Positions 1 to 7,021 of a stretch of 9,029 nucleotides of DNA are shown here, piece after piece; positions within the stretch are counted from its first letter, which is position 1, and every line of letters starts with the position of its first letter. Below the pieces are notes generated by a model. The model saw only the letters and a program-made list of their open reading frames with translations. It was not told the DNA's origin and made no database searches. The stretch is from JBBSGD01 sp038254435 (GTDB taxonomy: Bacteria > Actinomycetota > CADDZG01 > WHSQ01), in assembly GCA_038254435.1 (NCBI GenBank), contig JBBSGD010000069.1:1-9029 (forward strand), read 5' to 3'. Both the position numbers and the translations under genes were made by a program.

Positions 1-4
1 AGAG

Positions 5-289
5 ATGTCCAAGAAGAAGCTGAGGCAGCCCGACGGCTCGGTGGCACAGAAGCCGAGCATCTTCCAGAGCGTCGGGGCGATAATCGCCGGGCTCGTCGCC
101 GTCAAGGTTGCAGGCTATGCCGTCACGACGGCGTGGCGGCTCGCGACCCGCGAGGAGCCGCCGCAGGTCGATCAGAACGTGCACTGGGGCAAGAAGGCGT
201 TGTGGATCAGCCTCGTCGGCGCCGCCACCGGTGCGGCGCGTCAAACGGCGCGCGATCTTGTCAAGCCGCCGTCCGAAGGCCCCGCCTAG
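5..289 (+). CDS. DUF4235-like small membrane protein
   Basis: A 94-residue protein of unknown function. After a basic N-terminus (MSKKKLRQ) there is a hydrophobic, Gly/Ala-rich segment at about residues 22-43, then a charged stretch (ATREEPP), then a second weaker hydrophobic Ala/Gly stretch at about 65-80 and a polar tail. This layout, with an AWRLATREEPP-like charged loop and a C-terminal GAATGAARQTARDL segment, matches my recollection of the actinobacterial DUF4235 family (small proteins of about 80-100 residues, role unknown). It probably sits in the cytoplasmic membrane. Only four bases precede the ATG, so the start cannot be tested against a ribosome binding site and a longer start outside the window is possible. 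It converges on the peptidase gene with a 26-base gap that holds no obvious terminator. Family assignment is by pattern memory. Confidence 0.75.
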   Translation: MSKKKLRQPDGSVAQKPSIFQSVGAIIAGLVAVKVAGYAVTTAWRLATREEPPQVDQNVHWGKKALWISLVGAATGAARQTARDLVKPPSEGPA

Positions 290-315
290 TACCGCGGCAG
301 ACCCTCGCAAAGCGC
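290..315. other. Short convergent gap
   Basis: These 26 bases lie between the stops of the DUF4235-like gene and the peptidase gene. I see no stem-loop with a T-run in either direction. Confidence 0.5.
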
Positions 316-1347
316 TCAGAGAATTCCGCGCGCCGCAAAGCGCGATCGCACCGTGTTTGCAACCCCGCTCCCGTAGAGGCTGCGCGCTGCGGCGACCGTA
401 GCCCTTGCAGCGGCGGGCATCGATGTGCCCGGCGCGTAGTGGAATTGCGACTTCAGGATCAAAGTGTCCGCCGTGGTGTGCCCGAGGGCGTTGCGGATGT
501 CCCACAGCGCGCGCGACCAAATCTGCCCATCGTGGTGGACCTCGCCGTTGAGGTCGCCCGGGTAGTGCAGGCTTGTGTCCACCCGGCGCAGGCAGTGTGG
601 CGTGCCCGAGGTGTACGACACCGAATCCCAGTCGGCCACGCAGGCCTCGTCGGGCGTGGGAGCGTTGACTTCGCTCACCGTGACTGCCCAATAGTCGCTG
701 AAGCCCTCGCCGATCGCGCCGGCCTGCTCGGACGAGCCGAAGCCAGCCACCTGATCGGCCTGGATGGCGTGGCCGTACTCGTGCAGGATCACCTCGGCAT
801 CTTCGGCGTCGTCGACGCCGCCCTTGCCGTAGCGAAGATAGTCCTGCTTGTCGACCTCGTAGGAGTTGTCGCCTCCATACTGATCGATGCGCAGGTCCTG
901 TGACTCCTTGTTGACTGCACGATACGTGCCCGACCCGAAGCCGAGGCGTTGGATGTAGAGCTGAGCTCTCGTCACCCAGTAGTAGGCCATTACCTGCTCG
1001 AAGCGGTCGTTGTCGCGCAAGTAATTGAACCTCCCGCTGCTCGAGAAGGCGAGCGGACCCGTCGAGCTCCGGACGTTCGCCCAGTCTCCTCGCAGATACC
1101 CGGTGCCGTCGAGGTTGGTGAGCGTCACCTTGTGGTAAGCGGCTGAGGGCACTGCCGAGGCCGAGTCCTTCTGATCCGTCAGTGACTGATCCCTTAGATC
1201 TGCCACCGGATTCGGAGCGAAGACCCGGCCGATTGCCTTGCTTCCGATGTGAGCCGGCGTGCGGGCGGACACCGCGCCGGCCCCAGACAAGACCACCATG
1301 GCGGTGGTGCAAAGAGCCACCACACAGGTGACAATGCGCTGCTTCAT
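316..1347 (-). CDS. Secreted M36-like (fungalysin/thermolysin-type) zinc metallopeptidase
   Basis: A 343-residue predicted extracellular endopeptidase. Residues 1-28 form a Sec-type signal peptide: basic start (MKQR), hydrophobic core, and a V-S-A cleavage site before R29. The zinc-binding HExxH motif is H189-E190-Y-G-H193, with E190 as expected general base, and EGFSDYW at 214-220 supplies the third ligand E214, as in gluzincins of the M36/M4 type. HHDGQIWSRALWDI (271-284) resembles the M36 segment following the active site. The mature N-terminus carries GRVFAPNPV (40-48), which I recall from bacterial M36-like proteins. At 343 residues it is shorter than typical fungalysins and I see no FTP/PepSY propeptide, so how it is kept latent is unclear. 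The ATG at 1347 has a G-run (GGGGG) about 7 bases upstream as a plausible ribosome binding site. It is divergent from the response regulator. Substrate unknown. Confidence 0.88.
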   Translation of the reverse strand: MKQRIVTCVVALCTTAMVVLSGAGAVSARTPAHIGSKAIGRVFAPNPVADLRDQSLTDQKDSASAVPSAAYHKVTLTNLDGTGYLRGDWANVRSSTGPLAFSSSGRFNYLRDNDRFEQVMAYYWVTRAQLYIQRLGFGSGTYRAVNKESQDLRIDQYGGDNSYEVDKQDYLRYGKGGVDDAEDAEVILHEYGHAIQADQVAGFGSSEQAGAIGEGFSDYWAVTVSEVNAPTPDEACVADWDSVSYTSGTPHCLRRVDTSLHYPGDLNGEVHHDGQIWSRALWDIRNALGHTTADTLILKSQFHYAPGTSMPAAARATVAAARSLYGSGVANTVRSRFAARGIL

Positions 1348-1366
1348 CTCAAACCCCCAAGAGTCG

Positions 1367-1392
1367 AGTGCCTTGCGAACCCCGCCGGCACT
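1367..1392. repeat. Inverted repeat AGTGCC-N14-GGCACT in a divergent intergenic region
   Basis: Perfect 6-base arms at 1367-1372 and 1387-1392 flank a 14-base centre. The dyad lies between the candidate promoter and the start codon of the peptidase gene, within its predicted leader, so it could be an operator or an mRNA hairpin. A six-base dyad can also arise by chance in GC-rich DNA. Confidence 0.3.
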
Positions 1393-1407
1393 TTAACAAA
1401 AGCTTCC

Positions 1408-1437
1408 ATTACCGCGCCTCACGATAGAGGGACTCAA
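1408..1437 (-). promoter_or_regulatory. Candidate sigma70-type promoter of the peptidase gene
   Basis: On the minus strand TTGAGT (1437-1432) and GGTAAT (1413-1408) are separated by 18 bases. Each matches the -35 (TTGACA) and -10 (TATAAT) consensus at four of six positions. This would place the transcript start near 1400 and give a leader of roughly 50 bases before the ATG at 1347. It is a visual match only. Confidence 0.35.
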
Positions 1438-1460
1438 GGATCCTCGGCTGCACAGTTAGC

Positions 1461-2147
1461 ATGCAACCAATGCCACCTCGCCTCATCTTCGCCGAAGACA
1501 ATTACCTGGTCAGGGAGGGAACCTCGGCCCTGCTACGCGAGGTCGGCGACTTCGAGGTCACCTCCGTGGCGGACTTGCCCGAGCTGCTCGCGGCGGTAGA
1601 AGCCTCGCCCCCCGACGCGGTGCTGACCGACATTCGGATGCCCCCTACGCTCACGATGGAGGGCATCGACGCAGCTCGTCACATCCGGGCGAAGCATCCG
1701 AGCACCGGCGTGGTTGTTTTGTCCCAGTACGCGGAGGAAGAGTACGCTTACGAGCTACTCAAGGACGGCGCCGAAGGCCTCGGCTACCTGCTGAAAGAGC
1801 GAGTAGCGGACGTGGACGAGGTGCTCAGGGCGCTCCACGAGGTGGCGCGCGGGGGCTCGGTGCTCGACCCCAAGGTGGTGGAGGCGCTGGTCCAGCGCAA
1901 GGACCGGCTCGCCAATTCGCCGCTTGCCCGGCTCACCGAGCGAGAGCGCGAGGTTCTCGAGAATATGGCTCAGGGCAAGAATAACGCGTCCATCGCCGGG
2001 TCCCTCTTCCTCACCGAGCGGGCCGTGGAAAAGCACATCAACTCGCTCTTTCACAAGCTGGGCCTGTCGGAGGAGAAGGCGGTTCACAGGCGGGTCATGG
2101 CCGTGCTCGCCTTTCTCAAAGAGGGCAACCTCCCGGCGCCCGACTAA
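1461..2147 (+). CDS. NarL/FixJ-family response regulator (REC + LuxR-type HTH)
   Basis: A 228-residue cytoplasmic transcription regulator. The receiver spans about residues 6-125: acidic pair E12-D13, phosphoacceptor D57 (in TDIRMPP), conserved S88 (in LSQY) and K112 (in LLKERV). A linker with GGSVLDPKVVEALV leads to a LuxR/GerE helix-turn-helix at about 156-202 (LTEREREVL, then GKNNASIA, then recognition-helix residues TERAVEKHINSLFHKL, with K191/H192 as expected). All receiver and DNA-binding residues are intact. It lies 273 bases upstream of the sensor kinase in the same direction, which makes it the likely phosphotransfer partner. No good Shine-Dalgarno precedes either possible ATG (1461 or 1470); AAGGA at 1436-1440 is too far away. 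A TAGCAT hexamer ends seven bases before the 1470 ATG, so a leaderless transcript starting there is possible. Its target genes cannot be told from the sequence. Confidence 0.93.
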   Translation: MQPMPPRLIFAEDNYLVREGTSALLREVGDFEVTSVADLPELLAAVEASPPDAVLTDIRMPPTLTMEGIDAARHIRAKHPSTGVVVLSQYAEEEYAYELLKDGAEGLGYLLKERVADVDEVLRALHEVARGGSVLDPKVVEALVQRKDRLANSPLARLTEREREVLENMAQGKNNASIAGSLFLTERAVEKHINSLFHKLGLSEEKAVHRRVMAVLAFLKEGNLPAPD

Positions 2148-2173
2148 CCAGGCTCGGCAAGCACCCGGCCTGG
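2148..2173 (+). terminator. Weak stem-loop directly after the response regulator stop codon
   Basis: CCAGGC (2148-2153) pairs perfectly with GCCTGG (2168-2173) around a 14-base loop and is followed by CCTTT. The long loop and poor T-run make it at best a weak intrinsic terminator or attenuator. Confidence 0.25.
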
Positions 2174-2409
2174 CCTTTGACGAGTGGGTGCTAACCCCAC
2201 CGGGCGGAGGCGGGAGCTACCCGGGAAAGTTCGGCAAACACCCTTTAGCCCAAACGGGCGCAAACCCATAATTCAACTGTGGACGACACTAGCTTTCGCA
2301 CAGCTCGACCGGAAACTGTGATGCACCTAGGCGCCGGAGTCTCCGCACGACGCGGGACGAAGTGCGTGCAATGCATGCAGGGCGGGACTCAACGAGCCGC
2401 CGAGTGGGC
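2174..2409 (+). other. Intergenic leader between response regulator and sensor kinase
   Basis: About 240 bases with no supportable gene. It contains a local AT-richer patch at about 2225-2280 with three CAAAC copies (2235, 2251, 2261) and a small hairpin GCCC-AAAC-GGGC (2248-2259). TTGACG at 2177-2182 resembles a -35 box but no suitable -10 lies at the right distance. The size is enough for a kinase-operon promoter and a structured leader, but no known riboswitch class could be recognised. Confidence 0.4.
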
Positions 2410-2413
2410 GAGG
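2410..2413 (+). promoter_or_regulatory. Ribosome binding site of the sensor kinase
   Basis: GAGG lies seven bases before the ATG at 2421. It supports this start over the internal ATG codons that follow. Confidence 0.6.
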
Positions 2414-2420
2414 TGGCGCG

Positions 2421-4565
2421 ATGACGGATGAGACCGCCCGCCGCCTCGCATGGATGGCTTTCGGATCAATCGCCCTCCTTTACCTCGTCGGCTTGGTGCT
2501 CTTCTTTTTCTCCCGGCAATCCGGCACGTTGGGCCAGGTCCTCTTCGGTCTCGTGACGTTCTCGTTCCCCCTGGTGGGAATCGTGATCCTGTCCCGGCAC
2601 GCGAAGAATGTGATCGGTTGGATCATGCTCGCCATCGGCCTCTCCTGGTCGCTCGGAGTTCCGGGTTCGATCGGGGTGTTGACCGGCTACGGTCACTATC
2701 TGCAAGAAACGGGCTCTCATCACACAGACCTTGCAGCCATCCTCGGGGGATGGCTCTGGGTGCCCGCCGTCGGGCTCATGGGTACGTTCCTCATCTTGCT
2801 GTTCCCGGATGGACGGCTCCCGTCTCCAGGATGGCGAGTTGTCGCATGGTTCGCCGGGCTCGCCATAGCTGGGACTTCGATCTTGAGCGTTCTCACGCCC
2901 AGATCACTTGCCCAAGAGGGCTACCCCGGTTTGACCAACCCGCTTGGCCTCACCGCGCTGAGGCCGGTGCTCGGCCCTCTGCAATCCTTCGTCCTTCTGA
3001 TACCACTTAGCATCCTGGCCTCGGCCGTTGGTCTGATCGTGCGCTTTCGCCGGTCCCGCGGCTCGGAGCGCCTTCAGCTCAAGTGGCTGACTGCGGCCGC
3101 GGCGGCGGTGGCGAGCCTGTATCTCTTGGCGTTCTTGCTCTCGCCAAATGCCCCGTGGGGGGATGGGATCACTCCCACGGTGTCGCGGATCTCAGAGGAT
3201 CTGATGTCCTCCTCCTTCGGGCTGATCCCCGTGGCGGTCGGCCTCGCAATTCTCAAGCACAACCTGTACGACATCGACGTAGTCATCAACCGCACGCTTG
3301 TCTACGGAGCGCTGGCCGCGTTCATAACCGTCGTCTACATAGCCGTGGTGGTCGGGGTGGGCGCCTTGTTCGGAGCGTCGGGGAAACCCAACCTTGCCCT
3401 CTCCATTGCCGCCACCGCAATGGTGGCGCTCGCCTTTCAGCCGGTTAGGGAGCGCGTCCAGAAGGTGGCCAACCGGCTCGTCTACGGCCGGCGATCGACA
3501 CCGTATGAGGTGCTGTCTCAATTCGCGGGGCCACAGACTGGACAAACCGAGATCGTCCAGCGGATGGCGCGCGTGCTCGCAGAGGGAACCGGAGCGCACA
3601 AAGCGTCGGTGTGGCTCGCCGTCGAAGAGGAGCTGATGCAAGAGGCGGTGTGGCCCGCGGAGCGGGACGAAGGACCGGCGCGGGTGCCGCTCGATAACGG
3701 GTCGCTACCCGCGCTGCCCTTTGCCGATTGCGTGGCGCCGGTGCTGCATCGCGGCGATCTCCTCGGAGCCTTGACAGTCACGAAGCGATACGGAGAGCAG
3801 CCGACCCCGATCGAAGAGGGGCTCGTGAACGACCTGGCGTCTCAGGCGGGACTGGTCCTGAGAAACGAGCGCCTCACCGCCGAGCTCAGGGTGCGCCTTG
3901 CCGACATCTCTCGTCAGGCCGAGGAGCTGCGCGCATCGCGTGGGCGAATCGTCGCCGCCCAGGACAAAGAGCGCCGAAGGCTCGAGCGCAACATCCACGA
4001 CGGAGCGCAGCAGCACCTCGTCGCGCTGGCGGTCAAGGTCCGGCTGGTGAAGGCGGTCATTGCCAAGGACACGGCGCGAGGCAAGCTCATGATAGGGGGC
4101 CTCAAAGATCAAGCCGCGGTGGCACTGGCGACCCTTCGCGATCTGGCGCAGGGTGTCTATCCTCCTGCGCTGACCGAGAGTGGAATCGCCACTGCGCTCG
4201 GGCAGCAAGCAGCGGTGCCCGGGCTGGAGATCGTGGTCGAGGATTCCGGCATCGGGCGCTTCTCGATCGACGCGGAGGCGGCAGTCTATTTCGCGTGCCT
4301 GGAAGCGATTCAGAACGTCGCCAAGTACGCGCAAGCTCGGCGTTGCGTGGTGACCCTGTCCGGATCGGGCCGGTACGTTGACTTCACGGTTACGGACGAT
4401 GGACGGGGTTTTGACGCCGCCTCGATCTCTCCGGGCTCGGGCCTAACCGGCATGACCGACCGGATCGGCGCTGCGGGAGGAGAGGTCTCCGTCATGTCGG
4501 TACCCGGGGCGGGCACAACCATTGCCGGGCGAGTGCCGCGCAAGACCCTGGAGGCCGTTTCGTGA
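2421..4565 (+). CDS. Multipass membrane sensor histidine kinase (GAF, HisKA_3, HATPase_c), catalytically complete
   Basis: A 714-residue sensor kinase predicted to autophosphorylate on His and pass the phosphate to a response regulator. Residues 1 to about 345 are a membrane region with roughly 8-10 hydrophobic helices. It ends in segments I recognise from a common actinobacterial kinase family (LYDIDVVINRTLVYG, then ALAFQPVRERVQ and NRLVYG, N351). A GAF-like region follows at about 370-485, then a helical linker (about 478-520). The HisKA_3 phosphoacceptor motif is RRLERNIHDGAQQ with H526. The ATPase domain has N box CLEAIQNVAKYA (E628, N632), G1 box DDGRGFD (659-665) and G2 box GSGLTGM (672-678). 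All catalytic motifs are intact. The kinase ends in a GTGA overlap with the next gene, so the two are probably translationally coupled. The likely partner is the NarL-type regulator upstream. The GAF ligand and the input signal are unknown. Confidence 0.93.
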   Translation: MTDETARRLAWMAFGSIALLYLVGLVLFFFSRQSGTLGQVLFGLVTFSFPLVGIVILSRHAKNVIGWIMLAIGLSWSLGVPGSIGVLTGYGHYLQETGSHHTDLAAILGGWLWVPAVGLMGTFLILLFPDGRLPSPGWRVVAWFAGLAIAGTSILSVLTPRSLAQEGYPGLTNPLGLTALRPVLGPLQSFVLLIPLSILASAVGLIVRFRRSRGSERLQLKWLTAAAAAVASLYLLAFLLSPNAPWGDGITPTVSRISEDLMSSSFGLIPVAVGLAILKHNLYDIDVVINRTLVYGALAAFITVVYIAVVVGVGALFGASGKPNLALSIAATAMVALAFQPVRERVQKVANRLVYGRRSTPYEVLSQFAGPQTGQTEIVQRMARVLAEGTGAHKASVWLAVEEELMQEAVWPAERDEGPARVPLDNGSLPALPFADCVAPVLHRGDLLGALTVTKRYGEQPTPIEEGLVNDLASQAGLVLRNERLTAELRVRLADISRQAEELRASRGRIVAAQDKERRRLERNIHDGAQQHLVALAVKVRLVKAVIAKDTARGKLMIGGLKDQAAVALATLRDLAQGVYPPALTESGIATALGQQAAVPGLEIVVEDSGIGRFSIDAEAAVYFACLEAIQNVAKYAQARRCVVTLSGSGRYVDFTVTDDGRGFDAASISPGSGLTGMTDRIGAAGGEVSVMSVPGAGTTIAGRVPRKTLEAVS
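4550..4554 (+). promoter_or_regulatory. Ribosome binding site fixing the GTG start of the second kinase
   Basis: GGAGG lies seven bases before the GTG at 4562, inside the end of the upstream kinase gene. The alternative ATG at 4571 would be 16 bases away. This favours the GTG and therefore the 4-base GTGA overlap. Confidence 0.65.
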
Positions 4566-6637
4566 AGGCCATGAGCGACGGACGGTTGCGTCTGCTTGCG
4601 GGGAGCTTGTGGGTTCTCTCGCTGCTGCTGGGCGCGACTGTAATTGTGCTGACGCTCCTGACACGTTCAACGCTTGGGGTGTCGTGGGACGACGTCGTCA
4701 TAGGAACCTGTTTTCCTACGGTCGGCGTGCTGGCGGTCCGCAGCAAGCCCAAGCTGTCGATCGCGTGGCTGTTGCTGGTGGGTGGGCTGTTCAGCCAGAT
4801 CAACGTCTTCTCGACTGCCTACGGCTTTTACACCCTTATCGTGCACCCCGGCGCGCTGCCGTTGGGACCCTTTGTCGGATGGTTGAGCGAATGGTCGTGG
4901 GTGCCCAGCGTCGCCTCTCTCGCGGTGGTCCTGCCGCTTCTCTATCCCACCGGCTCGGTGGCCAGCGCGCGCTGGACTCCCGTGCTCAGAGCAACCATTG
5001 TCCTGACGGTCCTCGCCACGCTGCTCATCAGCGTCCTTCCCTTCTCTATCACCGATGAGCGCTACCGCGCGACCAATCCGTTCGAGGTATCGCTGCCCAC
5101 GGACGTGCTCACCGTCGTAGGGGCCGGCCTGCTGGGTGGGTTGCTCGTGCTCGCCGGTCTCGCGGTGGCTTCGCTCGTCTCGAGGATGCGCTCTGCCGAC
5201 GGAGTCGAGCGGCAGCAGATCAAGTGGTTCGCGTGCGGGACCGCAATTCTCGTGCTCACACTTGTCGTATCAAACGTGACGCCTGCCCTCGACACCATCT
5301 CAATGCTCGGTGTGATCGCAGTATGCATCGCGCTGGGCGTCTCGATCCTCAGATATCGCCTCTACGAGATCGACGCCGTGATCAACAAGACGCTCGTGTT
5401 TGGAGCGCTGGCGGGGTTCATCTCCGCCGTCTACATTGCCGTCGTGGTCGGGGTGGGCGAGCTCATCGGGTCTTCGGGACGCCCGAACCTCGCACTCTCG
5501 ATCGCCGCGACCGCGATCGTGGCGCTGGCCTTCCAGCCCGTGCGAGGGCGAGTGCAGAGGTTCGCCAACCGGCTCGTTTACGGCGAGCGGGCCACCCCTT
5601 ACGAGATCATGAGCGACTTCGGGCACAAAATGGCTGCCGTCCTCTCGGTCGACGAGGTCCTTCCGCGCATGGTCCAAGCTGCGGCGCGCGGGGTCGATGC
5701 GGCGCGCGCTCGCGCATTGTTGCTCTTGCCCGATGGTGCCCCGCGCAGCGCGATGTGGCCGCCCGGGGAGCCCGAGGACGCGCGCTGGGATCTCGTGCTC
5801 GAAGTGCAGCATGAGGGAGAGCACATCGGGGAGCTGGCCGTTGCGAAGAAGCCCGGCGATCCGCTGACGGCCGCCGACCACAACCTCCTTACGGACCTTG
5901 CGGCCCAAGCGGCGCTTGCGCTGCGCAACGCAAGGCTAGCCGCCGAGCTGCGCAGCCATCTCGACCAGATCTCCAGACGAGCTGGCGAGCTTGCCGAATC
6001 GCGCGAGCGGATCGTCACGGCGGCCGACGAGTCGCGACGGCGTCTCGAACACGACATCAACGAGGGCCCCGCTCGAAGGCTGACGGCCCTCGAGACTGAG
6101 CTCGCCCGCGCCGAGACAAGCGTGATCGAAGCCCCCGTCACCGCCGCCGCACTTCTCGACGAGGTCGCGGGGACCGCAAGCCGTGCTCTCGACGAGCTAC
6201 GCGAGCTGGCGCGCGGCGTCTATCCGGCGCTACTGGCCGACAGGGGCGTCGCCGCCGCCCTCGAGGCGCACGCGGACAAGCTCGACCTGCCGGTGAGCAC
6301 GCAGATCGGAGAGGACATGCACAGCGCCCGGTTCGATCAGCCGCTCGAAAACGCCGTCTATTTCCTGCTCGTTGATGCCCTCGGACAGCTGAGCGGCCAA
6401 GCCGAGTCCGCGACCGTGGCGCTGAGACACGACTCCGGCCGGATCGAGGCGAGCATCGAGGTGTGGCGCCCGGGCGTCGTCCTCGACCTAAGGCCCATAA
6501 GGGACCGGGTCGAATCCGTCGGCGGAACCGTGAGCCTTGCCGAGCGCCCGCAAGGAGTGCTGCTCGAGGTACGTGTTGCGGCGCAGGTGCTCAGCGGTGA
6601 CGGCGCCCTCAAAGACGTGTTCGGAGCAGCGGGATGA
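4562..6637 (+). CDS. Pseudo-histidine-kinase: tandem paralogue with degenerate catalytic motifs
   Basis: A 691-residue paralogue of the upstream kinase, in the same domain order: multipass membrane region (1 to about 330), hallmark segments LYEIDAVINKTLVFG, ALAFQPVRGRVQ and NRLVYG (N336), a GAF-like region (about 355-470), a helical linker, a dimerisation domain and an ATPase-like tail. The sensor half is well conserved but the catalytic half is not. The phosphoacceptor motif reads RRRLEHDINEGPARR, so N500 replaces the His (H526 in the neighbour) and E501 replaces the Asp. The N-box Asn is Q609 (LLVDALGQL in place of CLEAIQNV). The DxGxG and GxGLxxM boxes are absent, and the region is shorter. 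It should therefore neither bind ATP normally nor autophosphorylate. The frame is open throughout with no internal stop, arguing against simple decay. A role as a heterodimer partner or signal-sensing scaffold for the neighbouring kinase is inference. Confidence 0.88.
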   Translation: MKAMSDGRLRLLAGSLWVLSLLLGATVIVLTLLTRSTLGVSWDDVVIGTCFPTVGVLAVRSKPKLSIAWLLLVGGLFSQINVFSTAYGFYTLIVHPGALPLGPFVGWLSEWSWVPSVASLAVVLPLLYPTGSVASARWTPVLRATIVLTVLATLLISVLPFSITDERYRATNPFEVSLPTDVLTVVGAGLLGGLLVLAGLAVASLVSRMRSADGVERQQIKWFACGTAILVLTLVVSNVTPALDTISMLGVIAVCIALGVSILRYRLYEIDAVINKTLVFGALAGFISAVYIAVVVGVGELIGSSGRPNLALSIAATAIVALAFQPVRGRVQRFANRLVYGERATPYEIMSDFGHKMAAVLSVDEVLPRMVQAAARGVDAARARALLLLPDGAPRSAMWPPGEPEDARWDLVLEVQHEGEHIGELAVAKKPGDPLTAADHNLLTDLAAQAALALRNARLAAELRSHLDQISRRAGELAESRERIVTAADESRRRLEHDINEGPARRLTALETELARAETSVIEAPVTAAALLDEVAGTASRALDELRELARGVYPALLADRGVAAALEAHADKLDLPVSTQIGEDMHSARFDQPLENAVYFLLVDALGQLSGQAESATVALRHDSGRIEASIEVWRPGVVLDLRPIRDRVESVGGTVSLAERPQGVLLEVRVAAQVLSGDGALKDVFGAAG

Positions 6638-6649
6638 GCCGCCGACCGC

Positions 6650-7021
6650 ATGGCCGGCGTGGGTTCGCCGGTCTCTACGTCCCGCTGGTTGTGCTGCCTC
6701 GAGGCACTTCAAAACATCGCCAAATATGCCGAAGCCACGACTGCAAGGATTCTCCTTCGGCACGACGGCATCAACCTCGCGTTTTCGGTCACCGATGACG
6801 GCAAGGGCTTCGACCGCGCCACCGTATCCCTCGGCTCAGGGCTCACCAACAGGGCAGACCGCCCGGCCGGTGCGGGAGGCTTCGTGGACGTTGTCTCGGC
6901 ACCAGGACAGGGGACGACGGTGTCGGGAGGTGTCCCTGTTCCCGCCTGGCCCGTTCACGTGGTGGCGGCGACCCACGCTTCCTCGAGCTCGATAGGGCCG
7001 AACTCCGACTTGGGGATGTAG
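6650..7021 (+). pseudogene. Orphan HATPase_c fragment, probable remnant of a third kinase
   Basis: A reading frame of 123 codons whose residues 15-97 match the ATPase domain of the first kinase: N box CCLEALQNIAKYAEA (E18, N22), G1 box TDDGKGFD (48-55), G2-like GSGLTN (62-67) and APGQGTTVSGGVP. There is no phosphoacceptor or sensor domain. The ATG at 6650 has no good Shine-Dalgarno. The fragment is in the same frame as the pseudo-kinase and separated from it by one TGA (6635-6637) and four codons. After the domain ends, at about 6945, the frame continues as antisense of the convergent receiver gene up to 7021, so its native stop has probably been lost. Residues before the N box do not match a normal kinase. 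A remnant of a truncated kinase is the simplest reading. A functional ATPase-only protein, or readthrough from the upstream gene, is less likely. Confidence 0.65.

Noticed and set aside
133..903. Long plus-strand open frame opposite the peptidase
   Set aside because: It is antisense to a gene with signal peptide and zinc motifs, has an Arg/Val/Ala-rich composition typical of GC-rich shadow frames, and has no recognisable domain.
2177..2205. Promoter for the kinase operon based on TTGACG
   Set aside because: The -35 match is good but the sequence 16-18 bases downstream is GC-only, with no -10 element.
2225..2275. Possible c-di-GMP-I (GEMM) riboswitch, from GGCAAAC followed by GCGCAAACCC
   Set aside because: The second conserved block should read close to GACGCAAAGCC and the 3' helix with its tetraloop receptor is missing. 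The similarity is limited to short A-rich words.
3192..4334. Minus-strand open frames inside the first kinase
   Set aside because: They mirror conserved kinase codons on the other strand, show no domain, and lack ribosome binding sites.
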